Under the pieces are notes generated by a model that did not search any database, was not told the origin of the DNA, and was given only the letters and a program-made list of their open reading frames with translations. A DNA stretch of 7,877 nt, taken from Nitrospirae bacterium GWC2_57_9 (GTDB lineage: Bacteria; Nitrospirota; UBA9217). Of the stretch, positions 1 to 5,142 are shown piece by piece. The first letter of the stretch is position 1, and every line of letters starts with the position of its first letter. A program made the translations under genes and the position numbers. The stretch spans positions 1-7,877 of the forward strand of contig MHEA01000135.1 of assembly GCA_001805085.1 (NCBI GenBank), read 5' to 3'.

Positions 1-77
1 TGTACTTCTCGTTCGACTTGCATGTGTTAAGCACGCCGCCAGCGTTCGTTCTGAGCCAGGATCAAACTCTCCAAAAA
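1..77 (-). rRNA. rrs: 16S ribosomal RNA, 5' end only (partial)
   Basis: Read on the minus strand, the first bases carry the universal 16S start AGAGTTTGATCCTGGCTCAG (bases 70 to 51), followed by the conserved AACGAACGCTGGCGGCGTG and ACACATGCAAGTCGAACG segments. Only about the first 77 nucleotides, up to the V1 region, are inside the window; the gene continues off the left edge. The mature 5' end is placed at about 77 by analogy with E. coli, where seven nucleotides precede the AGAGTTTGAT block. The V1 part is too short to fix the phylum. Promoters and leader for this operon lie at 78-583. Confidence 0.97.
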
Positions 78-214
78 AATCTGATCCTTATGCAATGTTA
101 CTCAAGGTAACTTGACTGTTTGTTTCTCAAAAACCCGCCATTTCCAAAGACCGAAGCCCTTGGAAGTTATGCACCTATTTAGTTTTCAAAGACCATGTCT
201 GCGTACATCGCAGA
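78..214 (-). promoter_or_regulatory. rRNA operon leader with boxA-like antitermination site and UUCG hairpin
   Basis: This is the transcribed spacer between the most proximal promoter and mature 16S. On the minus strand it holds GGTCTTTGAAAACT (194 to 181), which resembles the boxA antitermination sequence usually found in rRNA leaders. Just downstream is a 10-bp stem, TTCCAAGGGC/GTCTTTGGAA, closed by a C(UUCG)G tetraloop (152-175; two G-U pairs). A smaller stem GTTAC/GTAAC with a 5-nt loop sits at 97-111. BoxA function and any RNase III processing role are inferred from position and family knowledge. Confidence 0.7.
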
Positions 215-220
215 ATACCG

Positions 221-249
221 ATATTAACAAACTGCTTTTACTTTGTCAA
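221..249 (-). promoter_or_regulatory. rRNA promoter P1 (proximal)
   Basis: On the minus strand, TTGACA (249-244) and TAATAT (226-221) are separated by exactly 17 bp. A TGT before the -10 gives an extended -10. A-tracts (AAAAAAG and further A-rich sequence to about 275) sit directly upstream as a likely UP element. The predicted start is near 214, giving a leader of about 137 nt before 16S. The discriminator (CGGTATTC) is less GC-rich than those of P2 and P3. Confidence 0.88.
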
Positions 250-341
250 GGACTTTTTTCTATCGTTTGCTTTTTCTTAGTTGCCCTGAATCCGTTGACT
301 GCTCTGGAACTCTTCTTTTCGCCGGAGGTTGAACCCTCAAG

Positions 342-388
342 CGAGGGCGCAATGTAACACAGGCTATTTTCAGTGTCAAGAGCTTTTT
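342..388 (-). repeat. rRNA promoter repeat unit, copy A
   Basis: This unit shares its first 18 bases (342-359) exactly with 469-486 and stays similar through the -35 box and following T-tract. It contains the whole of P2. The two copies are offset by 127 bp, which points to tandem duplication of a promoter segment. Confidence 0.8.
351..379 (-). promoter_or_regulatory. rRNA promoter P2
   Basis: TTGACA (379-374), 17-bp spacer, TACATT (356-351), with TGT extending the -10 and AAAAAAG upstream of the -35. The -10 is followed by GCGCCCTCG, a GC-rich discriminator of the kind linked to growth-rate and stringent (ppGpp/DksA) control in rRNA promoters. The -35 lies 130 bp upstream of that of P1. Confidence 0.85.
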
Positions 389-468
389 TACCTTTGTTTG
401 CTGTTCCCGGTTACTGCGCGGATGGTTTTTACAACTTCGAGGTTTTGCCCGAGGTTTTTTTCACCAAA

Positions 469-515
469 CGAGGGCGCAATGTAACATAAGCACTTTTCAC
501 TGTCAAGATTTTTTT
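469..515 (-). repeat. rRNA promoter repeat unit, copy B
   Basis: Second copy of the unit at 342-388, containing P3. The -10, extended -10 and discriminator are identical to copy A, while the spacer has diverged at several bases and the -35 is conserved. Drift confined mainly to the spacer fits selection on the promoter elements. Confidence 0.8.
478..506 (-). promoter_or_regulatory. rRNA promoter P3 (distal)
   Basis: TTGACA (506-501), 17-bp spacer, TACATT (483-478), again TGT-extended and with the same GCGCCCTCG discriminator as P2. The upstream region to about 545 is strongly A-rich on the minus strand, consistent with an UP element. The -35 is 127 bp upstream of that of P2. Confidence 0.85.
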
Positions 516-554
516 CTGTTGTCTCTCTTTTTTTATTCTTTCCCCTGCAAACAT

Positions 555-583
555 ATGTTCCCTCATTTCCTGTTTCTTGTCAA
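555..583 (-). promoter_or_regulatory. possible fourth, degenerate rRNA promoter
   Basis: A fourth CTTGACA -35 box lies on the minus strand at 583-578, in the same sequence setting as P2 and P3, but 17 bp on there is only GAACAT (560-555), a poor -10. CATATG at spacing 19 is an alternative. It may be weak, decayed or unrelated. It lies only about 30 bp past the tyrS stop codon. Confidence 0.25.
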
Positions 584-609
584 GAGGGGGGACAAAGACC
601 CAAGGCGTG

Positions 610-1824
610 CTACTTTTTAGCGGAAACTTTTACAAACCGCTTCTTGCCGACGCGGATAGTATATGTTCCCGGAGCAAGTTCTGCATCTCCGTCTTTTACC
701 GGCGATTGATCTACCTCAACTGCGTTCTGCTGTATAAGCCTGCGAGCCTCTGAATTGCTTTTTGCGGCTGCGGCAAGGGCGATGATCTTCGCCAGCTTCA
801 TCTTGTCGCCTTCCCAGGCGATTTCGACGAGCGGCATGTCGTCAGGCATGTCCTTCCTGCTGAATACTTTTTCGAACTCCGCGCGCGCCTTTGCCCCCTC
901 ACCGGCGGCGCAGAAACGGTCAGCCAATTCAGCAGCGATCCGCTTTTTTGCCTCCATCGGATGAAGCGTTCCGGCCTTGATATCCGCCTTTATTACCGCA
1001 AGCTCGTTCAGAGAAACTGCGCTCACCAGTTCGTAATACCTCAGCATCAAATCGTCGCTCACGGACATGACCTTGCCGAAGATCTCTTTTGCCGGTTCAT
1101 TTATACCGATGTAGTTCCCGAGGCTCTTGCTCATCTTGTTCACGCCGTCGAGCCCTTCGAGGAGCGGCATCATAACGATGCATTGGGGTTCCTGGCCGTA
1201 CTCCTTCTGAAGTTCCCGGCCCACCAGCAAATTGAACTTCTGGTCCGTCCCGCCCAGTTCCACATCGGACTTGAGCGCAACCGAATCATACCCCTGAATC
1301 AGCGGATACAGAAATTCGTGTATGCTGATCGGGAGTTGGGCTTCGTACCGTTTTTTGAAGTCTTCACGCTCCAGCATCCGGGCAACGGTATGTTTGGCAG
1401 CGAGCTGGATGATATCACTCGAGGACATTTTCCCCATCCACTCGCTGTTGAATACTATCTTTGTCTTTAAGGGGTCAAGAATTTTATATATTTGAGTTTC
1501 GTAAGTCCTGGCGTTCTTCTCAACCTCTTCCTTCGAGAGGTGCTTTCTCGTCTCTGACTTTCCGGTTGGGTCGCCGATCATACCCGTGAAGTCGCCGATC
1601 AAAAACAGGACTTCATGGCCGAGGTCCTGGAATTGGCGGGCCTTATTGAGAGGCACTGCATGGCCTAGGTGGATGTCGGGCGCCGTGGGATCAAAGCCGA
1701 GCTTTATCCGTAGGGGCTTCCCGGTCGCAACCGACTTGTCAAGCTTCTTCAGGAGGTCCGCTTCGACAATGACTTCGACTGAGCCCCGTTTTATGATCTC
1801 AAGCTGTTCTTTGGCGGAAAGCAT
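610..1824 (-). CDS. tyrS: tyrosyl-tRNA synthetase (404 aa)
   Basis: Class I aminoacyl-tRNA synthetase that charges tRNA-Tyr with tyrosine in the cytoplasm. The Rossmann catalytic core has the HIGH-type motif HLGH at residues 52-55 (after KLGFDPTAPD) and a perfect KMSKS at 230-234. Tyrosine-pocket segments YPLIQGYDS (173-181) and GGTDQKFN (191-198) are present. The C-terminus (about 345-404) is an S4-type RNA-binding domain (SEARRLIQQNAVEVD). Total length is normal for the ~400-residue bacterial TyrRS group. The frame is open upstream to 2049, but the ATG at 1824 is chosen: it has GGAGGG eight bases before it, and the extension is low-complexity antisense-like sequence overlapping cbiX. The gap to cbiX is only 17 bp, so the two are very likely cotranscribed. 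I see no terminator before the rRNA promoters. Confidence 0.97.
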   Translation of the reverse strand: MLSAKEQLEIIKRGSVEVIVEADLLKKLDKSVATGKPLRIKLGFDPTAPDIHLGHAVPLNKARQFQDLGHEVLFLIGDFTGMIGDPTGKSETRKHLSKEEVEKNARTYETQIYKILDPLKTKIVFNSEWMGKMSSSDIIQLAAKHTVARMLEREDFKKRYEAQLPISIHEFLYPLIQGYDSVALKSDVELGGTDQKFNLLVGRELQKEYGQEPQCIVMMPLLEGLDGVNKMSKSLGNYIGINEPAKEIFGKVMSVSDDLMLRYYELVSAVSLNELAVIKADIKAGTLHPMEAKKRIAAELADRFCAAGEGAKARAEFEKVFSRKDMPDDMPLVEIAWEGDKMKLAKIIALAAAAKSNSEARRLIQQNAVEVDQSPVKDGDAELAPGTYTIRVGKKRFVKVSAKK

Positions 1825-1829
1825 TTGGC

Positions 1830-1844
1830 TAACCCTCCGGGTTA
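1830..1844 (-). promoter_or_regulatory. tyrS ribosome-binding site inside a small stem-loop at the cbiX stop
   Basis: On the minus strand the 15 bases form TAACCC-GGA-GGGTTA, a perfect 6-bp inverted repeat with a 3-base loop. Its first three bases are the cbiX TAA stop, and the tyrS Shine-Dalgarno GGAGGG (1838-1833) spans the loop and the 3' arm. The start codon follows after 8 nt. The layout suggests translational coupling: a ribosome ending cbiX would melt the stem. A 3-nt loop is tight, so the strength in vivo is uncertain. Confidence 0.6.
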
Positions 1845-2213
1845 GAGGACCTGACTTTTCTCGGCGAGGTCGGCCACGATCCTCGCCATAAGAGGATGAG
1901 AACCGACGAACTCGGTCACGCGGATCGCAACTCGGGGATAACTGCCCCTTGCTTTCTGGAGCAGCGCCGGGACATCCTTGCTGACATGCCCCCCCGGCTG
2001 AAGAAAGAACGGGACGATCACAATCATGTCTGCCCCTTCCTTCACGCACTGCTCAAGCGCTTCTTCGGGACCCGGTCTGGTATGCTGAAGAAACGCATGG
2101 GCTACGATCTCGAAGCCCCCGATGCTCCTGATGTCCGCAGCGATCCGCCGGATGGTGCTGTCCGCGTCTGCCTGCCGGCTGCCATGTCCTAGAATTATTA
2201 TCGCTTTTTCCAT
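1842..2213 (-). CDS. cbiX: short CbiX/SirB-type sirohydrochlorin chelatase (123 aa)
   Basis: Small single-domain class II chelatase that inserts a divalent metal (Co2+ for anaerobic cobalamin synthesis, or Fe2+ for siroheme) into sirohydrochlorin. The N-terminus IIILGHGSR contains the metal/substrate histidine His10. The second conserved histidine is His76 in FFLQPGGHVSKD. A closing GSHPLMARIVADLAEK segment is typical of the family. At 123 aa it matches the short CbiX-S form, which is half the size of full-length chelatases and works as a homodimer. ATG 2213 is the only possible start before an in-frame stop; no strong Shine-Dalgarno precedes it. It is the first gene of a cbiX-tyrS unit with its own promoter at 2244-2272. 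No other cobalamin or siroheme genes are in view, so the metal used cannot be decided. Confidence 0.9.
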   Translation of the reverse strand: MEKAIIILGHGSRQADADSTIRRIAADIRSIGGFEIVAHAFLQHTRPGPEEALEQCVKEGADMIVIVPFFLQPGGHVSKDVPALLQKARGSYPRVAIRVTEFVGSHPLMARIVADLAEKSQVL

Positions 2214-2243
2214 AGAAATACCGGACCGGAACGAGAGGGCACA

Positions 2244-2272
2244 TTTTTACCATAGGCCGGTATAAATGTCAA
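2244..2272 (-). promoter_or_regulatory. predicted promoter for cbiX-tyrS
   Basis: Minus-strand TTGACA (2272-2267), 17-bp spacer, TAAAAA (2249-2244; 4 of 6 consensus). The predicted start lies near 2237, giving a leader of about 24 nt before the cbiX ATG. It sits downstream of the terminator at 2329-2360, so the unit appears to be transcribed independently of ribF. Confidence 0.65.
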
Positions 2273-2328
2273 TTGAGAATGAGGTTCGAGGGAACGACCC
2301 GGGGAGGTAAAATGACATCGATTAACCA

Positions 2329-2360
2329 GATAAAAAGAGGCGGGTCTGGTCCTACCCGCC
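2329..2360 (-). terminator. Rho-independent terminator after ribF and the small ORF
   Basis: On the minus strand, GGCGGGT (2360-2354) pairs perfectly with ACCCGCC (2345-2339) across an 8-base loop, followed at once by TCTTTTTAT. The T-tract is only on the minus-strand side, so it acts on leftward transcripts. It begins 25 bases after the stop codon of the 21-codon ORF. Confidence 0.88.
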
Positions 2361-2385
2361 GTCATCCTGTTGCATTTATCAGAAG

Positions 2386-2451
2386 CTATTTCTTCTTAGC
2401 CGTTTTCTTTTTGGTCGCCTTCTTGGTTCCGCACTTTTTGCCGCATGCCAT
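2386..2451 (-). CDS. 21-aa lysine-rich mini-protein with two cysteines
   Basis: Unrecognised small ORF in the gap between ribF and the terminator. It starts MACGKKCG, so Cys3 and Cys7 form a CxxxC pair, and continues as a Lys/Thr/Ala tail ending in three lysines; 10 of 21 residues are Lys and there are no acidic residues. The start ATG at 2451 is preceded by AAGGGGGGTG on the minus strand, a good anti-Shine-Dalgarno match (allowing one G-U pair) ending 7 bases before the ATG. It begins 47 bp after the ribF stop and ends 25 bp before the hairpin terminator, so it reads as the last gene of the ribF transcript. The basic tail resembles nucleic-acid-binding Lys-rich tails; the cysteines might bind metal. 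Function is unknown. The antisense frame gives a hydrophobic peptide, but I judge that less likely. Confidence 0.55.
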   Translation of the reverse strand: MACGKKCGTKKATKKKTAKKK

Positions 2452-2498
2452 GAATCCCCACCCCCCTTCAGGTCAATCAGCATTTACTCGATCCCGCA

Positions 2499-3425
2499 TC
2501 AGAGAACCTTCAAGACCTCCTGCGCATCCTGCACATCTTTGCGAATCTGGCGGATAAGGTCGTCCGCAGTTGAGAACTTTTCCTCTCCTCGCAGCCTTTT
2601 TATAAAGGCGACCTCCATCGCTTTTCCGTAAAGGTCCTCATGAACATTGAACAGGTAAACTTCGATTGAAACCGGACCGCTGTCAAAGGTCGGCCGGATG
2701 CCGATGGACGCGACGCCTTTGATCGCCTTTGCCTCCATAGAGGCAACAACAGCATAGACACCAAAGGCCGGTATCATCTCGTTTGCGGTCTTGAGATTCG
2801 CGGTCGGGAATCCAAGGGTGTGGCCGCGGTTGGCGCCATGAACGACCTCGCCTTCAATGAGGTAAGGACGTCCCAGGAGCCTGGCTGCTTCCTCCACTCG
2901 CCCATTGATCAGCAGATCACGGACTGCGGAACTGCTCACCACGGTTCCGTCCACTTTGACAGGATCGATCACGCCGACCTCGAAGCCGTAGCGCTCGCCC
3001 ATCTTTTTGAGCGATTCTATGCTGCCTTCCCGGCCCTTGCCGAATGCATAATCGTATCCAACGTACACTTCCCGGACGCCGATCAGCTTGTGCAGCACGT
3101 CCCGGGCGAAGTCCTCGGGGTTCTGATCGGCAAATGAGCGGTTAAAATGGGCGCAAACGACTACCTGGATGCAGGCCTCTTCAAAGAGCCGCATTTTTCC
3201 GTGAAACGTGTTCAACAGCCGCGGAGAGCGCTCCGGCGCAAGCACCTTGAGCGGGTGCGGTTCGAAGGTGAAAGCGATGCTCGTTCCCTTGATCTCGTTT
3301 GCACGTTCCACGACCTTCCCGAAGATCGCCTGATGACCCAGATGGACCCCGTCAAAGTTGCCGAGTGTGAGTACCGGGCTCGGCAGTTGCTCAGTATAGT
3401 TCTTTATGCCCCTTATGATCCTCAT
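2499..3425 (-). CDS. ribF: bifunctional riboflavin kinase / FMN adenylyltransferase (308 aa)
   Basis: Phosphorylates riboflavin to FMN and then adenylates FMN to FAD in the cytoplasm. The N-terminal FAD synthetase domain has the nucleotidyltransferase motif LGNFDGVHLGHQ (residues 21-32), the FEPHP segment (55-59), VGYDYAFGKGREG (122-134) and VSSSAVR (163-169). The C-terminal riboflavin kinase domain carries GANRGHTLGFPTANL (197-211) with the PTAN motif, and later IGIRPTF (241-247) and FIKRLRGEEKF (274-284). Length is normal. A GTG at 3446 would add seven residues, but ATG 3425 is preferred because RIIRGI is the usual family start and because the likely -10 box (3435-3440) overlaps the extension. 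Transcribed leftward, with a 21-codon ORF and a terminator behind it and a divergent DUF1015 gene upstream. Confidence 0.96.
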   Translation of the reverse strand: MRIIRGIKNYTEQLPSPVLTLGNFDGVHLGHQAIFGKVVERANEIKGTSIAFTFEPHPLKVLAPERSPRLLNTFHGKMRLFEEACIQVVVCAHFNRSFADQNPEDFARDVLHKLIGVREVYVGYDYAFGKGREGSIESLKKMGERYGFEVGVIDPVKVDGTVVSSSAVRDLLINGRVEEAARLLGRPYLIEGEVVHGANRGHTLGFPTANLKTANEMIPAFGVYAVVASMEAKAIKGVASIGIRPTFDSGPVSIEVYLFNVHEDLYGKAMEVAFIKRLRGEEKFSTADDLIRQIRKDVQDAQEVLKVL

Positions 3426-3434
3426 CGCGCAGGG

Positions 3435-3463
3435 ATAATCGCACACTGTGAAGAAATTGTCAA
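3435..3463 (-). promoter_or_regulatory. predicted ribF promoter, giving an almost leaderless mRNA
   Basis: Minus-strand TTGACA (3463-3458), 17-bp spacer, GATTAT (3440-3435; 4 of 6). Only 9 bases lie between the -10 and the ribF ATG at 3425, so transcription would start about 2-4 nt before the start codon. No Shine-Dalgarno is seen before that ATG, which agrees with leaderless or near-leaderless initiation. No FMN riboswitch-like sequence is evident. Confidence 0.55.
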
Positions 3464-3548
3464 CCGTGGTCCGGGAAAAGATACCGGTTAGCGGAGGGAT
3501 GATAAGGATTCGCCCGAAACGCTAAGGCTCTGCATCAGGAAAACCCCC

Positions 3549-3586
3549 TTTTCCGTTCACTCCCCTGCCGGGGGACCAACGGAAAA
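3549..3586. repeat. large hairpin in the ribF / DUF1015 divergent spacer
   Basis: TTTTCCGTT (3549-3557) and AACGGAAAA (3578-3586) are a perfect 9-bp inverted repeat. Inside it, TCCCC (3561-3565) can pair with GGGGA (3571-3575) around a 5-base loop. There is no T-run after it on either strand, so it is not a standard terminator. It lies about 36 bp upstream of the DUF1015 promoter -35 and about 86 bp upstream of the ribF -35, outside both predicted transcripts, so an operator or a relic repeat is possible. Confidence 0.6.
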
Positions 3587-3621
3587 GTGGATTCTCTCTC
3601 GTTGGAACGGCTATTTCGAGG

Positions 3622-3651
3622 TTGACAATAAAATAAGGGCTGTGCTATAAA
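3622..3651 (+). promoter_or_regulatory. promoter for the DUF1015 gene (and possibly gapA-pgk-tpiA)
   Basis: TTGACA (3622-3627), 18-bp spacer, TATAAA (3646-3651; 5 of 6). The predicted start near 3658 leaves a leader of about 44 nt. This is the strongest plus-strand promoter match I see in the window; I found no equally good one before gapA. Confidence 0.75.
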
Positions 3652-3701
3652 AGAGGTCTTTTGGAGCGAATTTTCTCTATCTTCAGGCAAGGATTCAAGA
3701 A

Positions 3702-5027
3702 ATGGCAACCATAAGCCCGTTCAGGGGGGTCGTCTACAACCAGGCTAAGGCGGGCAGCATCAGGGATCTTGTCTGTCCGCCCTACGACATCATCTCGCCG
3801 GCAGAACAGCAGGACCTGTACAGAAAGAACCCGCATAACATCGTGCGGCTGGAATTCGGCCTGGAGAGCCCCGGCGATACCGAAAACGACAACAGGTATA
3901 CTCGTGCTGCAGACGTTCTCGAAGAATGGCTCAGGAGCGGGGTGCTGCACCCGGGCGACCGTCCGGCCATATACATATATGAGATGGAGTACAAGCTCGG
4001 CAGTGCGGTCAGGAAGCTTCGCGGCATGATCTGTCTCGTCCGGATTGAAGATTACGACTCAGGCATCATTAAACCCCACGAAACCACGCTGTCGGGACCG
4101 AAAACGGACAGGCTGAAACTTCTCAAAGCATGCAAAGCAAGCTTCAGCCAGATCTTTTCGCTCTTTTCTGACCCAGACAACAGGATAGCCGGCATTCTGA
4201 AGAAAACGGCCGGAAGGCCCGACATGGAAGTCACCCATCAGGACGGGGTTCTGCATCGGGTGTGGGTGCTGAGCGATCAAAAGGACATCGAATTCATCGT
4301 GCGCGAGATGAAGGACAAGCCGATCTTCATCGCAGACGGACACCATCGCTACGATACTGCGCTCAATTACCGGAATGAACGCAGGAAGGCGGCCGGATCG
4401 TATAACGGGGACGAAGCCTATAATTATGTCGCCATGTACCTTGCGCGACTGGAGGACCCGGGACTGACGGTCCTGCCTGCACACCGCGCACTCTTCAACC
4501 TGACGGATTTCAACGTCACGCGGTTCGAGGATGACCTGAACCGCTACTTCAATATCGAGCGGATCGATTTCGATAAAAGCTCGGAAGCAGCGGACCGGCG
4601 TACCGTTCTGGAGACCCTGGAGCATCGCTCGGACCGGGCTCATGTTTTCGGGATGCGGGTCAAAGGCGAACACAGTTATTACATCCTGACCCTCAGGAAC
4701 GAGGCGGATATGGATGCCCTGGTGCCGGACCGGTCTCCGGCCTACCGGCGGCTGGACGTTTCTATCCTCCATCATCTGATCATCGACAAGCTCCTGGGGA
4801 TCAGGATGGAAACCCATAAGCTCGGCCTGAACATCGAGTATATCAAAGACGCGGCGGAAGCCGATAAGCGGGTCCATGACGGAATCGCCGAGATCGTTTT
4901 TTTCATGAATCCAACAAAGGTACGAGAAGTAAAGGACGTTGCGTCAGCCGGCGAGCGAATGCCGCAGAAGGCCACCTACTTCTATCCCAAGCTCCTGACA
5001 GGGCTGGTAATACATATGATAGAATAA
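3702..5027 (+). CDS. DUF1015 / COG4198 family protein (441 aa)
   Basis: Conserved protein of unknown biochemical function, predicted cytosolic: no signal peptide or membrane segment is visible. Family hallmarks are present in order: SPFRGVVYN (5-13), CPPYDIIS (25-32), NPHNIVRLE (43-51), KPHETTLSGPKTDRLKLL (124-141), the histidine-rich ADGHHRYDTAL (211-221), LTVLPAHRAL (255-264) and the C-terminal ERMPQKATYFYPKLLTGL. The His, Glu and Asp residues in these blocks look like an active or metal site, so an enzyme is likely, but that is inference. ATG 3702 has AAGGA 8 bases upstream and MATISPFRG is a normal family start. It follows its own promoter and lies 115 bp before gapA in the same direction. 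From memory, relatives are often next to serA/serC, which would fit 3-phosphoglycerate metabolism; this was not checked. Confidence 0.9.
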   Translation: MATISPFRGVVYNQAKAGSIRDLVCPPYDIISPAEQQDLYRKNPHNIVRLEFGLESPGDTENDNRYTRAADVLEEWLRSGVLHPGDRPAIYIYEMEYKLGSAVRKLRGMICLVRIEDYDSGIIKPHETTLSGPKTDRLKLLKACKASFSQIFSLFSDPDNRIAGILKKTAGRPDMEVTHQDGVLHRVWVLSDQKDIEFIVREMKDKPIFIADGHHRYDTALNYRNERRKAAGSYNGDEAYNYVAMYLARLEDPGLTVLPAHRALFNLTDFNVTRFEDDLNRYFNIERIDFDKSSEAADRRTVLETLEHRSDRAHVFGMRVKGEHSYYILTLRNEADMDALVPDRSPAYRRLDVSILHHLIIDKLLGIRMETHKLGLNIEYIKDAAEADKRVHDGIAEIVFFMNPTKVREVKDVASAGERMPQKATYFYPKLLTGLVIHMIE

Positions 5028-5142
5028 AGAATGTGACAAGCGGCAAGCGACGAACATCACCTCCCCGGTCCTTGTGCCTGCTCGTTCCGACTTCTACTGA
5101 TGTAAATTCAACTAATAGAAATTAACTCCAAGGAGGCTTACC
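5028..5142 (+). other. DUF1015-gapA intergenic spacer
   Basis: The 115-bp gap starts with a low-complexity stretch, TGACAAGCGGCAAGCGACGA, that repeats a CAAGCG-like unit, followed by a C-rich segment and an A/T-rich run into the gapA ribosome-binding site. No convincing -35/-10 pair or hairpin with T-run was found. gapA may therefore be read through from the DUF1015 promoter or use a promoter I cannot recognise. Confidence 0.4.

Noticed and set aside
112..357. 81-aa plus-strand ORF in the rRNA promoter/leader region
   Set aside because: It runs antisense through the boxA, the hairpin and promoter P1, has no family resemblance and no clear ribosome-binding site; the promoter reading of this region is far stronger.
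961..1470. 169-aa plus-strand ORF opposite tyrS
   Set aside because: Antisense shadow of conserved tyrS codons with no recognisable domain.
1825..2049. 75-residue N-terminal extension of TyrRS
   Set aside because: It overlaps cbiX in another frame, is arginine/proline-rich and unlike TyrRS, while ATG 1824 has a strong Shine-Dalgarno.
2312..2557. Plus-strand ORF with GGGGAGGT before its ATG and a hydrophobic, membrane-like stretch
   Set aside because: The hydrophobic run is the complement of lysine codons of the minus-strand mini-ORF, the frame crosses a minus-strand terminator and the 3' end of ribF, its tail is low-complexity, and the Shine-Dalgarno spacing is short. It stays an outside possibility.
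3488..3525. TTAGCG/CGCTAA inverted repeat in the ribF-DUF1015 spacer
   Set aside because: Only 6 bp with 26 bases between the arms, which is expected by chance.
4059..4877. 272-aa minus-strand ORF opposite the DUF1015 gene
   Set aside because: Antisense shadow; the plus-strand frame carries all family motifs.
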